Shown piece by piece: positions 25,136 through 33,090 of a stretch of DNA of 33,270 nucleotides. A program made the translations under genes and the position numbers. This stretch comes from Acidobacteriota bacterium (lineage in GTDB: Bacteria; Acidobacteriota; Terriglobia; Acidiferrales; UBA7541). A model generated the notes under the pieces. The model saw only the letters and a list, made by a program, of their open reading frames with translations. It ran no database searches and was not told where the DNA came from. Where the stretch lies: the NCBI GenBank assembly GCA_003224525.1, contig QHZB01000220.1, positions 1 to 33,270 on the forward strand, written 5' to 3'. The first letter of the stretch is position 1; each line of letters starts with the position of its first letter.

Positions 25136-25753
25136 TCAACGCTCGGGCTGATTTAGGTCGCGCAGCCCTTCCGGCAGCACCACATCAATCCGCCGCGCCT
25201 GTGTGTCAATCTTCGTGCAGATATCCACGGCTAGCGGAATCAAAATTTCCCCGCCCGATGTCTCCACTTCCAGCAATGGCGTCCCGGAAATCTCTTCCCC
25301 GGGGAATTGCACATCGCGGATGGTCCCGAGAAGAGACGGCGCTTCGCCAAGCGAGCACGGCGAAGAAGACACGATCGGTGGCACGGCAGGATTTTCGAAC
25401 ACCGAACAGCCGACAAGGTCCGACACAAAATATTGTCCCGCAGGCAGGGCCACCCGCTGTTCGAACGGTAGCAACACATCGAGCCCGCGGAACTTTTCGG
25501 CTTGCGAAATGGAATTTACGCCTTCGAGATGAAACACCGCCTGCCCGCGATGATTCTGGCTCAGCCAGCAGGTTTTCAGCGATACGCGGCGCGGCTCATT
25601 CTTGCCATCATCCGGGTGTCCGAGAAAAACTTCCCTCAATCGTGTTAGGCGTTCCGGAAAATCAGTCAGGATTTCAGCGGCCACTTCGCCCTTGTTGCCG
25701 CGCGCCCGTAGGATGCGCGCAACCAGGACCCAGCGTGGAGTTTCAGGGCTCAA
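25136..25753 (-). CDS. rimM: 16S rRNA processing/30S maturation factor RimM
   Basis: RimM binds uS19 and helps mature the 30S head. The 205-residue protein starts at TTG with no clear Shine-Dalgarno. The N-terminal RimM barrel has VLVARILRARGNKGEVAAEILTDFPERL (9-36). The PRC-barrel half begins near QYFVSDLVGCSV (107-118). A loop of about 20 residues (120-139, PAVPPIVSSSPCSLGEAPS) is inserted before LLGTIRDV, where most homologues have only a few residues. The ending ILIPLAVDICTKIDTQARRIDVVLPEGLRDL is typical. It lies 51 bases after khpA, with a 16-bp palindrome between them. Confidence 0.95.
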   Translation of the reverse strand: MSPETPRWVLVARILRARGNKGEVAAEILTDFPERLTRLREVFLGHPDDGKNEPRRVSLKTCWLSQNHRGQAVFHLEGVNSISQAEKFRGLDVLLPFEQRVALPAGQYFVSDLVGCSVFENPAVPPIVSSSPCSLGEAPSLLGTIRDVQFPGEEISGTPLLEVETSGGEILIPLAVDICTKIDTQARRIDVVLPEGLRDLNQPER

Positions 25754-25763
25754 TGGGAAGTAA

Positions 25764-25779
25764 GACCGCTAGAGCGGTC
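25764..25779. promoter_or_regulatory. Palindrome between khpA and rimM
   Basis: GACCGCT-AG-AGCGGTC is a perfect 7-bp inverted repeat with a 2-base centre, 11 bases before the rimM start. The centre is too small for an RNA loop unless the inner base pairs open. It may be a protein site or an mRNA processing hairpin. Confidence 0.35.
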
Positions 25780-25804
25780 CACGGAAAGCATGATCGCCAA
25801 GCGC

Positions 25805-26038
25805 TCAATCTTCAAGGATTTCTAGCGTAAACCGCTTGTGCAGCTTCATCCCCGAAGCGCCAAGCAATGTTCGCATGGCTTTGGCCGTCCGCCCCTGCCG
25901 CCCAATCACCTTGCCTAGATCTTCGGGATGCACCCTCAGTTCCAGCACCGTGACTTGCGATCCTTCGACGGACTTCACCTGCACGTCCTCGGGATGGTCC
26001 ACGAGGGCCCGCGCGATGGCTTCGACCAGTTCCTTCAT
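25805..26038 (-). CDS. khpA: KH-domain RNA-binding protein KhpA
   Basis: This 77-residue single KH domain has the GxxG loop GRQG at residues 46-49 in [20 protein letters not shown]. KhpA (YlqC) is an RNA chaperone-like protein that often pairs with KhpB/Jag. The start [19 protein letters not shown] is standard. It lies 60 bases after rpsP and 51 bases before rimM on the same strand, keeping the classical order. Confidence 0.94.
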   Translation of the reverse strand: MKELVEAIARALVDHPEDVQVKSVEGSQVTVLELRVHPEDLGKVIGRQGRTAKAMRTLLGASGMKLHKRFTLEILED

Positions 26039-26098
26039 AGGGTACCTGGGAATGCCGCCCCCGGTGAAACCGGAGGACGCGCAAATTTCAGGGAGGCG

Positions 26099-26344
26099 CT
26101 AAGACAAAGCGGTCTTCTGCTGACGGAGGAAGCTGCGCACCGTATCGCTGGGTTGTGCGCCCAGTCCCATCCAATACTTGATGCGCTCTGCGTCGAGCTT
26201 GATCTCCGCCGGCTTCTTCAGCGGATCGTACGTGCCCACCGCTTCCTTCACGCGGCCGTCCCTCGGCCGGGTCCTCTCGATGACCACCACGCGGTAAAAG
26301 GGCTTCTTTTTCTTGCCAATCCTTGACAGACGAATCGTTAACAC
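26099..26344 (-). CDS. rpsP: Small-subunit ribosomal protein bS16
   Basis: The 81-residue protein starts at GTG (MLTIRLSRIGKKKKPFYRVVV), with AGGAGG nine bases upstream. Family residues continue: RPRDGRVKEAVGTYDPLKKP and RIKYWMGLGAQPSDTVRSFL. It is an early-assembling 30S protein. A candidate promoter lies at 26370-26399. It heads the rpsP-khpA-rimM segment. Confidence 0.97.
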   Translation of the reverse strand: MLTIRLSRIGKKKKPFYRVVVIERTRPRDGRVKEAVGTYDPLKKPAEIKLDAERIKYWMGLGAQPSDTVRSFLRQQKTALS

Positions 26345-26369
26345 TAAGTCAGTCCTCCTGAACCTTCCT

Positions 26370-26399
26370 ATTCTAGCCTGCCGCCGCTCCCGGCGGCAA
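26370..26399 (-). promoter_or_regulatory. Candidate rpsP promoter
   Basis: Leftward TTGCCG (26394-26399), an 18-base spacer, TAGAAT (26370-26375). The spacer contains a GC-rich inverted repeat GCCGCCG-CTCC-CGGCGGC (26380-26397), unusual inside a promoter, which leaves some doubt. Confidence 0.4.
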
Positions 26400-26540
26400 C
26401 GGAAGAGTGTGAGCGCATTGTGAGCGCATGCCGGGGCGCCCTTGCCGGCGCGGCCGGTTAGCGTTCGGTCGGCATCCGCCTTAGAAAATGGACAACCCGG
26501 TTGCTGACAGCCATTTCAAGCTCGGCCATCGTTCCCGTGG

Positions 26541-27416
26541 CTAGAATGGGAAGCGCACCGAAAAAATACCGTTGTGATTGTTCCTGTGGAAGTGAGTCGT
26601 GGCGATTTGGATTCCCCCACCCACTGTGAGTGCCAGTCTCTTCCCTAGATGGATTCTTCCGATGACTAGACCCGGGGTCATGAAGACTTGAGTCTGTCCG
26701 TTGTCCGGGCCGTCTTGGAAATGCGTGCAGTTCACTTCCACTTCCGGCCAGAACTTTCGATAAAGGTGATACTGAAATGCATTGTTCCACGGATACGTGC
26801 GGCCAATCTTGGCTTCGTTGCCCGTCGGCAAAGTCACGCCCAGCGTGCCTTGCATGTCGAAAGCTCCGAAGCCCTTCCCATAGGCGATCGTGGGGGTGAT
26901 GATCGCGTCGGTCGCCCCATTCTTATACTGGCCGGTGGGCAAAGTTGTTTGGAAGAACGCCGTTAATATGTACTTTCCACGTTCTTCATTCGAGCGAAGA
27001 ATCCGGTACTTTACCAGAAAGCCCCAATCACCAAATCCATCCTGCACGGCGGGATTGTTATGCACGATGTAGGCGGGCGGGGCAACGAGAATCACCTCGA
27101 CGCGTTCGGCGGGGATTAGCTCCAGCCCCTTTGCTCCCCCATAGTTTTCAGTCGTGATGCCGCTGTTGTTGGTCTGCCAGAAAGTGTCGAAACGAAACTC
27201 TTCTTCGAGACGCGGTGTTGTCGTGGCGAGAGGTGTAGCCCAATGAGGCTGCTCCGCCTGCGTCCTATCCACGCGGCTGAACCAGCTTGCGAAGTAACCT
27301 GGGTCGGCCCCAGGGTCGGCTCCCCCGTTGGAACTTGCGATTACTTGCCATGGAGAAGGAACCGCCGCGAGTAGAAAAACAGCAAAGATGACGAAAGCAC
27401 TCCAATGAAGCCGCAC
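26541..27416 (-). CDS. Outer-membrane beta-barrel protein, phenol-MetA/transporter-like
   Basis: The 291-residue protein starts at GTG with GGGAG five bases upstream. A signal peptide (about 1-28) precedes beta-strand-rich sequence ending in FSVRFPF. The C-terminal Phe is typical of outer-membrane barrels. Strand-like segments include DWGFLVKYRIL, GKYILTAFFQTTLPTG and AFDMQGTLGVTLPTGNE. The repeated TTLPTG/VTLPTG motif is seen in the 'MetA-pathway of phenol degradation' barrel family. A substrate cannot be assigned. It diverges from the serine hydrolase across a region with a perfect palindrome. With that gene it separates rpsP from ffh. Confidence 0.75.
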   Translation of the reverse strand: MRLHWSAFVIFAVFLLAAVPSPWQVIASSNGGADPGADPGYFASWFSRVDRTQAEQPHWATPLATTTPRLEEEFRFDTFWQTNNSGITTENYGGAKGLELIPAERVEVILVAPPAYIVHNNPAVQDGFGDWGFLVKYRILRSNEERGKYILTAFFQTTLPTGQYKNGATDAIITPTIAYGKGFGAFDMQGTLGVTLPTGNEAKIGRTYPWNNAFQYHLYRKFWPEVEVNCTHFQDGPDNGQTQVFMTPGLVIGRIHLGKRLALTVGGGIQIATTHFHRNNHNGIFSVRFPF

Positions 27417-27814
27417 TTAGTCTCCCTTGTTTCCGGAATCCAAAACTCTGGACTGCGGTATACCGCAGCACTTAAATTAGACCGCTACGCACTTTAATAT
27501 AAATAGAAACGATAAATCAAATCGTATTAATACGGCTTTTTCCGCATGCAAGCCCGTCGAAAATCGGCTTGTTCTGGCCGCACAACTCCACACTGGAACG
27601 CTACGATGGCTGGATAACTGTTGACGGATTCCCTTTTCGCCGGGACAGGGCGGCCGGACAATCAGGCGAGGTGGTTTAATCGTGGAGTGGGTCTCCGGTG
27701 ACGATGCAACCATGCGCCAAGCGAGAAATGCATGAGGTCACCTCGCGTGAAGGCCAAATCCGTCCGCGCAGTGAAGTGCCAGTGATATCCTCGAACGAGT
27801 TCGCAGGAGACTTG
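27417..27814. other. Divergent intergenic region with AT-rich core
   Basis: No gene is supported. It contains the perfect 16-bp palindrome at 27453-27468 and a distinctly AT-rich stretch (about 27470-27535, including CTTTAATATAAATAG), likely promoter sequence for the leftward barrel gene or for both directions. A clear -35/-10 pair with standard spacing was not found. Confidence 0.55.
27453..27468. promoter_or_regulatory. Perfect 16-bp palindrome, operator candidate
   Basis: CTGCGGTATACCGCAG is fully self-complementary with no spacer. It lies about 37 bases upstream of the barrel gene start and next to AT-rich promoter-like sequence. The regulator is unknown. Confidence 0.55.
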
Positions 27815-29005
27815 GTGAAGCCGAACCTCATCATCGTAATTGTTGCTCTGCTTGCTCTGGGAACGGCTGCCGAAACGCCGGCGCAGTCAACGGAAGCGCC
27901 GACGGCCAATAAGATCGATGCGGTATTTTCCCGCCTGATTTCTTCTGATGCGCCCGGGCTCGCCGTGCTGGTGCGCAAGAATGGCAGCACCGTTTTCGCA
28001 CGCGGCTACGGCGTTCGTGAACTCCGCACAAAGGCGAAAATCGACGCGCACACGAATTTTCGGCTGGCATCTTTCACGAAACAATTCACCGCGATGGCCA
28101 TCATGCTGCTCGTGCATGACGGAAAACTCCGCTACGACGAAAGGCTCACGGAGATCTTTCCCGATTTTCCGATGTATGGAAAATCCATTACCATTCGAAA
28201 TCTCCTCAACCACACCTCCGGATTGCCTGATTACGAGGACTTGATGGACGCTGCTGAAAAATCAGAAAGAACAATTTGGACGCCGGAAAAACAAATTCAA
28301 GACGCCGAAGTCTTGGAATTGTTGAAAAAAGAAATAAACGGGAACTTCAAGCCGGGGACCAGTTGGTCGTACAGTAATTCCGGATATGTTGTGCTCGGAC
28401 TCATCGTCAAGAAAGTTTCAGGAAACACTTACGGCGAATTCCTCCAGACAAGAATTTTTGCGCCGCTGAAAATGAATCACACCATCGTTTTTCAAAAAGG
28501 AGAAAATGAAGTCGCGAATCGCGCCTTCGGCCACACCGGGTACATCATGACCCACGGCGGACAGAACGTGTATCTCTCGGAAACAGATCAGAGCCCAACC
28601 TCCGCGACCCTCGGCGACGGCGGCATCTATTCCAATCTAGAAGATCTCGCCAACTGGGATGACGCATTACGCAATCACACTTTGCTGAGCGAAAAAGAAT
28701 TTCAGCCGGCGCTAACGCCGGTGAGACTTGCCGACGGATCGGAGCCCCACTGGCCCGCCGAACCGAACGACGACAATCTGCATCCCGGCAAGCCCGTATC
28801 TTACGGCTTCGGCTGGTTTCTCGATCCGTATCAAGGACGCCAGCGGATGTGGCATGCGGGAACCACCACGGGCTTCCGCACGGTGATCGAACACTTCAGG
28901 GAAGGCGAGGGCTTGACGGTAATTATTCTATGCAACCGCAGCGACCTCGAACCGCAGAAGCTGGCGCTGCAAGTTGCCGACATTTTCCTTTCTAGTAAAA
29001 ACTGA
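27815..29005 (+). CDS. Secreted class C beta-lactamase-fold serine hydrolase (S12 family)
   Basis: The best start is the GTG at 27815-27817, with AGGAG five bases upstream, giving 396 residues beginning MKPNLIIVIVALLALG and a signal peptide. The catalytic motifs are SFTK (S86, K89), YSN (Y186-N188) and HAG (H347-G349). Together these define the S12 D-aminopeptidase / class C beta-lactamase / esterase fold. The HxG third motif, rather than KTG, points to an esterase or peptidase role more than to antibiotic resistance. It faces away from the barrel gene and converges with ffh. Codon use is more AT-rich in the middle than in flanking housekeeping genes. Confidence 0.9.
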   Translation: MKPNLIIVIVALLALGTAAETPAQSTEAPTANKIDAVFSRLISSDAPGLAVLVRKNGSTVFARGYGVRELRTKAKIDAHTNFRLASFTKQFTAMAIMLLVHDGKLRYDERLTEIFPDFPMYGKSITIRNLLNHTSGLPDYEDLMDAAEKSERTIWTPEKQIQDAEVLELLKKEINGNFKPGTSWSYSNSGYVVLGLIVKKVSGNTYGEFLQTRIFAPLKMNHTIVFQKGENEVANRAFGHTGYIMTHGGQNVYLSETDQSPTSATLGDGGIYSNLEDLANWDDALRNHTLLSEKEFQPALTPVRLADGSEPHWPAEPNDDNLHPGKPVSYGFGWFLDPYQGRQRMWHAGTTTGFRTVIEHFREGEGLTVIILCNRSDLEPQKLALQVADIFLSSKN

Positions 29006-29066
29006 TTCGCTCGCGGCCTAAAAAACCTTCGCCCCAAAAAGGCCAAACTACAAATCAAAAGCGCAC

Positions 29067-29083
29067 AGGCTAAAGCCTTTTCT
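29067..29083 (+). terminator. Weak terminator-like hairpin between the serine hydrolase and ffh
   Basis: AGGC-TAAA-GCCT is followed by TTTTCT. The stem is only four base pairs, so it is a weak candidate. Read leftward it has a T-rich tail farther away. Confidence 0.3.
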
Positions 29084-29084
29084 A

Positions 29085-30428
29085 TTAAGACCGGCCGGCG
29101 AGTTTGCCGAGGCCTTTCATTTTGGTGCGGGCGGCCAGGGCGCCGTATTGCTTCATGATGGTGCGCATTTGCAGGTATTGCTTGAGGACGGTGTTGACGT
29201 CTTGGACGGTGGTGCCGCTGCCTTTGGCGATGCGCTTGCGGCGCTTGCCGTCGATGACGTTGTGATCGCGGCGCTCCTGGTTGGTCATGGAATTGATGAT
29301 GGCTTCGACGCGCGTGAGCTGGCTTTCGTCGACTTTCACATCCTTGGGAAGATTCTGGAGCGGACCCATCTTTGGCAGCATGTCCACGATCTTTTCGAGC
29401 GGTCCCATCTTGCGAATCTGCTTGAGCTGATCGCGGAAATCTTCGAGCGTGAAATCTTCCTTGCGGAGCTTGCGCTCCAGTTCGGCGGCGGCCTTCTTAT
29501 CGACGGTCTGTTCCACCTTTTCGATGAGCGACATGAGGTCGCCCATGCCGAGAACGCGGGAGACGATGCGCTCGGGATAGAAACCTTCGAGGGCGTCGTA
29601 TTTTTCGCCCAGGCCGACGAACTTTACCGGCGCGCCGGTGACTTTGCCGATGCTCAGAGCGGCGCCGCCGCGGGCGTCGCCATCAAGTTTAGTGAGAATC
29701 ACGCCGGTGAGCCCGAGGCGCTTGTGGAATTCGCCCGCGGAGCGCACGGCGTCCTGGCCGATCATGGCATCGGCAATGAACAGCATTTCGCTGGGCTGCA
29801 ATTCTTTCTTCAGCATGCTCAGCTCGTTCATCAAATCATCGTCGATGTGCAGGCGGCCGGCGGTGTCCACGAGGACAACGTCGCTGGCGGAAAGTTTTGC
29901 TTCCTTGATGGCGCCTTTGACGATTTCGAGCGGTTTGTCCGAGCCGGTACCGGGCCAGACCGCGGTGCCGACAGCCTTCGCGACCTGGGCGAGTTGTTCG
30001 CGCGCGGCAGGACGATAAACGTCGGTGGAAACGACGAGCGGCCGGTGGGCCTGTTGCGTAAGCCATTTGGCGAGCTTGCCGGTGGTGGTGGTTTTGCCGG
30101 AACCTTGTAAGCCGACAATCATCCAGACGGAAGGCGGGCGCGAAGCGAAGCTCGGCTTGGCGTGCTTGCCGAGCATGGCGGCGAGCTCGTCGCGGACAAC
30201 TTTGACGACCTGCTGATCGGGGGAAAGCTGCAGCATGACTTCGCTGCCGACCGCTTTCGCGCGGATGTTGGCGAGGAGTTCGTCGGCCACGCCGACGTTG
30301 ACGTCGCCTTCGAGCAGCGCTTCGCGAATTTCAGCGAGCGCGGTGTCCAGGTGCTCATCGGTGAGCTTGCCCTGTCCGCGCAGGTTTTTAAAAGTGCGCT
30401 GCAGCTTCTCTGTAAGATTCTCAAACAT
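29085..30428 (-). CDS. ffh: Signal recognition particle GTPase
   Basis: Ffh binds SRP RNA and signal peptides and, with FtsY, targets membrane proteins co-translationally. The 447-residue protein has an N domain (about 1-85) and a G domain with the P-loop GLQGSGKTT (106-114), DTAGR (188-192) and TKLDGDARGG (246-255). The M domain (about 300-447) includes DFRDQLKQIRKMGPLEKIVDMLP and the RNA-binding RRKRIAKGSG. A good promoter is at 30472-30501. The gene is normally followed directly by rpsP; here about 2.7 kb of divergent genes intervene. The SRP RNA gene was not found. Confidence 0.97.
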   Translation of the reverse strand: MFENLTEKLQRTFKNLRGQGKLTDEHLDTALAEIREALLEGDVNVGVADELLANIRAKAVGSEVMLQLSPDQQVVKVVRDELAAMLGKHAKPSFASRPPSVWMIVGLQGSGKTTTTGKLAKWLTQQAHRPLVVSTDVYRPAAREQLAQVAKAVGTAVWPGTGSDKPLEIVKGAIKEAKLSASDVVLVDTAGRLHIDDDLMNELSMLKKELQPSEMLFIADAMIGQDAVRSAGEFHKRLGLTGVILTKLDGDARGGAALSIGKVTGAPVKFVGLGEKYDALEGFYPERIVSRVLGMGDLMSLIEKVEQTVDKKAAAELERKLRKEDFTLEDFRDQLKQIRKMGPLEKIVDMLPKMGPLQNLPKDVKVDESQLTRVEAIINSMTNQERRDHNVIDGKRRKRIAKGSGTTVQDVNTVLKQYLQMRTIMKQYGALAARTKMKGLGKLAGRS

Positions 30429-30471
30429 GGTTTGTGACTACGGACTCGTAATTGGTGATTGGTGAAAATCC

Positions 30472-30501
30472 ATATTAGGCTCCTGAATCGTGCCGCGTCA
30501 A
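30472..30501 (-). promoter_or_regulatory. ffh promoter
   Basis: Leftward TTGACG (30496-30501), an 18-base spacer, TAATAT (30472-30477), about 40 bases before the ffh ATG. Confidence 0.6.
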
Positions 30502-30636
30502 ACGTGCGCGCGGCGCGGGGCAATTCACGACCGCAGCGGGCATAGCACTTCTGATGCACGCCGGAGTAGTATTGGGATTGCTATGACCCCCAGTGAGTGG
30601 CCTAAGCCCGGGACTTCGGGCCGCGGTAAGCCGCGA

Positions 30637-30765
30637 CTATAGCGGTGTGGCCTGCTGCTCGAGGTTGTCTGGTGTGTCCGCATACGCCGCGACGGAAAAG
30701 GAAGCGCAGAAGAAAAGCAGTCCGAGCACGGCCAGGATTGGAAACGGGTTCAGAACGCGCTTCAT
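30637..30765 (-). CDS. Small secreted peptide (42 codons)
   Basis: An ATG at 30763-30765 is preceded by AAAGGAG with six bases of spacing, a strong ribosome site. The product begins MKRVLNPFPILAVLGLLFF, a signal peptide with a positively charged N-region and hydrophobic core, and a cleavage site near AAYADT. That leaves a mature tail of about 13 residues (TPDNLEQQATPL). No family is recognised. The GC-rich inverted repeats just past the stop (about 30607-30633) could end the transcript. The gene is short, so it could be missed by annotation pipelines. It might be an anchored peptide, an entericidin-like toxin or simply a remnant. Confidence 0.6.
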   Translation of the reverse strand: MKRVLNPFPILAVLGLLFFCASFSVAAYADTPDNLEQQATPL

Positions 30766-30916
30766 GGCAAGCTCCTTTTGCTGAGGGCACATGATAAGCG
30801 GATAGAGGAGCGGGCTTCAGAGCCTAAACTGGCGGCGCGACTTGGGGGACGGGCTGAAATCTGGTTACTATCCGGGGCAGGTCTAGTGTCGCTGCGGGCG
30901 ACTGGAGTTTCTCTTC

Positions 30917-31465
30917 ATGCTATCGATTCGCGCTGCCAATGTGAACGATGTGGCTCTGCTGAAGGCTCTGATTAGCGAGCTGGCGGAGTAGGAACGGGCA
31001 CGGGACCAGGTGGTGATTACGGAAGTGGACCTGGTGAGAGACGGTTTCGGGCCGCAGCCGAAGTTTCGCGCGCTGATCGCGGAATGGGAAGGGCAAGCGG
31101 CGGGATACGCTTTGTTTTTTGGTTTTTACTCCACTTGGGAAGGGCGTCCGGCGCTGTTCCTGGAAGATCTGTTTGTGCGCGAGCCCTTTCGCGGCAAAGG
31201 AATCGGCAAGGCATTGCTAGGGAAGGTGGCCGGAATTGCGCAGCACGAGAATTGTTACGGCATGCGATGGGAAGTGCTGGATTGGAATCAACCGGCGATC
31301 GACTTCTATCAGCGGCTCGGCGCTTCGTTCCTCGATCAATGGAAATCCGTGCTGCTGACCGGAGAGGCGCTCGAGCGGGCGGCAAAAGCTAACGAAAACT
31401 CCGGCATCCCAATAGTGTCTAAAGAAGCGAAGTTTTCGCACCAAGTCTTCCGGACCGCGCGCTAG
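30917..31465 (+). pseudogene. GNAT acetyltransferase interrupted by one in-frame amber codon
   Basis: The frame from ATG 30917 encodes MLSIRAANVNDVALLKALI, then LAE-stop-ERARDQV. The TAG at 30989-30991 is codon 25, where the family usually has Tyr (LAEYE). Downstream, the same frame runs on to 31465 with intact GNAT motifs: VREPFRGKGIGKALL for acetyl-CoA binding and EVLDWNQPAIDFYQRLGA. It resembles spermidine/diamine or small-amine N-acetyltransferases. A promoter-like TTGGGG/TACTAT pair lies at 30842-30871. Translation could restart at an internal GTG near 31010, losing beta-1/alpha-1. Either a recent nonsense mutation, a sequencing error or suppressed termination explains it. The end overlaps the convergent SagB gene by four bases. 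Confidence 0.8.
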
Positions 31466-33000
31466 GGTTTGTGTTTGGCGCTGTGGCCGAGGGCTATGAG
31501 AAACATGGCGCTTTTGCCTTCGGCGTGGGGAGAAAAGAAGCGCGTGACGTCGTCGTCGAAGAAGGTGAGGCCGCTGGCGCCGAGGCTCTGGGCGTATACC
31601 GCGAGGTACAGTTTGCCGCCAAGGATGCCGGCTTCGAGTTGCACGGCGCGATAGCCGCGATTGCCGAAGCGCTGAAAAATGGGGCGCAAGTCCGCGAGGA
31701 AAAAGATGTCCACGGCGGCGTCGGCGGGCAGCTCCTGCTCCAAGCCGAGGTAGCCGGCATCGGCGCGGAAATTCCCCTGCTTCAGACACTCAAGAACACC
31801 ACGGCTGCGGTGGAAGACGTAGGCTCCGGGCGAGAGCCCTTCGACGGCGTGAACGATCAAGTAGAGATCATTGAGCTGCGTTCCCGGAGGATCGAGGAAA
31901 TCCGCGGGCACGCCACGCGTTGAGCGGTCGAGCAGCGTGGAAAGCTGCGGCAGGGTGATCGGGGGCCGGGCGAATTTGCGGGTGGAACCGCGGCGCTGGA
32001 TGACTTGCTCGATGGGATCGCGTGGCATTTCAGCATCGGACAAAGGTTGGAGCTGCACGGTTGCCCCGGCAGGCGGCGGAAAATCTGTAACAGGACTTTG
32101 ACCGCGCCACGCTTGCACTTCCTCGGGGGAATGGAGCGAAGAAGCGGCGTGTATTTCTCGCATGAGCGGATAGTCCACTTCGCGTTGAGAGAGGGGGACG
32201 GTTTCGAGGCGAAGCGGGGAAGTTTCCGCGGAAGATGGCGGCGGGAGAGCCGCGACGTGGCCGAGGGCTACGAGGGAGAAAGCCACCTCACGATGGGGAT
32301 CGACGTCCAGCAGGCGATTGACACTGGCATCCACAAAGCCGCACACCACACGGGCAGGCAGACCGAGGGCGCTGGCAACGGCGAGCAGGTTGGCGAGCAG
32401 AGTGCCGTTGTCCCAGCCGAAATGACGGTAGGTACGGGCCTGATATTTCCAGGCGTTGCGCCAGTAGGTGCAGGTGCAAACGATACTAAGCGGGGCGTGG
32501 GCGATGGCGGGTTCACCGCCAGTGGCTTCGAGGAGGACGCGGCGATAATCTCCGGTTCGTAGGCGCCGCAGGCCGAACTCGGCAGGGGCGAAGTGATAGA
32601 CGCCAGCATCCAGGTTAGTGAGGCCCCCGCAAACGAGATAGAGCTCGACTTCGTAGAGCGCTCCAGTGCAGGCGGCGGCGCGAAAGTAGATTTCGCCGCC
32701 AGAATAGCTCCTCTTGCGGGTGATGCCGGCGGAGAGATAGAGGAGTTGGGCCACAGCTTCCAGATCAGCAGATGCATTGGTATGGGCGGGGACGCTTTCG
32801 GCGATGCCGGAGAGGGCAGCGACGCCGGTTTGGCGCACTTCGCCGGGCAAGCGCATCGGCTCGAGCGTCGGATAAATCTTGAAAGGGAGAGGCTGATTGG
32901 ACCAGTCCATGAAATGGGGGTTAGTGCGGATGCTGGTGTAGGAATGTTTGGTGGCGTTGTGATAGGTCCAAGCGGCTGCGAGATTGGGGTTGTCAGGCAT
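31462..33000 (-). CDS. SagB-type dehydrogenase with tandem nitroreductase domains
   Basis: The 512-residue protein opens with the SagB-family YHNATKHSYTSIR (13-25). Two FMN-dependent nitroreductase-fold halves follow: one at about 80-250 (ITRKRSYSGGEIYFRAAACTGALYEVELYLV), and one at about 325-505 starting with QRRGSTRKF (335-343), the FMN-phosphate region. Each half ends with a VALGH/IALGH strand. SagB/ThcOx enzymes oxidise azolines to azoles in peptide natural products, but many stand-alone homologues have unknown substrates. No cyclodehydratase or precursor peptide is visible. It converges with the GNAT frame (4-base overlap). The TnpB-element end lies about 90 bases upstream of its start. 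Confidence 0.9.
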   Translation of the reverse strand: MPDNPNLAAAWTYHNATKHSYTSIRTNPHFMDWSNQPLPFKIYPTLEPMRLPGEVRQTGVAALSGIAESVPAHTNASADLEAVAQLLYLSAGITRKRSYSGGEIYFRAAACTGALYEVELYLVCGGLTNLDAGVYHFAPAEFGLRRLRTGDYRRVLLEATGGEPAIAHAPLSIVCTCTYWRNAWKYQARTYRHFGWDNGTLLANLLAVASALGLPARVVCGFVDASVNRLLDVDPHREVAFSLVALGHVAALPPPSSAETSPLRLETVPLSQREVDYPLMREIHAASSLHSPEEVQAWRGQSPVTDFPPPAGATVQLQPLSDAEMPRDPIEQVIQRRGSTRKFARPPITLPQLSTLLDRSTRGVPADFLDPPGTQLNDLYLIVHAVEGLSPGAYVFHRSRGVLECLKQGNFRADAGYLGLEQELPADAAVDIFFLADLRPIFQRFGNRGYRAVQLEAGILGGKLYLAVYAQSLGASGLTFFDDDVTRFFSPHAEGKSAMFLIALGHSAKHKP

Positions 33001-33090
33001 GTTGGCGGTGGGCCGTCATCAAAGTCGAAATGAAGCATAGCAGGTTGCGGCGCCGGGGCGGTCGAACGAGGGCCCGCGAAAAGGAAAAGC

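Noticed and set aside
26409-26430. Tandem GTGAGCGCATT/GTGAGCGCATG as a CRISPR or iteron array
   Set aside because: Only two units with no spacers; no cas or replication genes nearby. It is a minor repeat upstream of rpsP.
29148-30110. A 320-codon plus-strand frame opposite ffh
   Set aside because: It is the antisense image of ffh codon bias; ffh is certain from its motifs.
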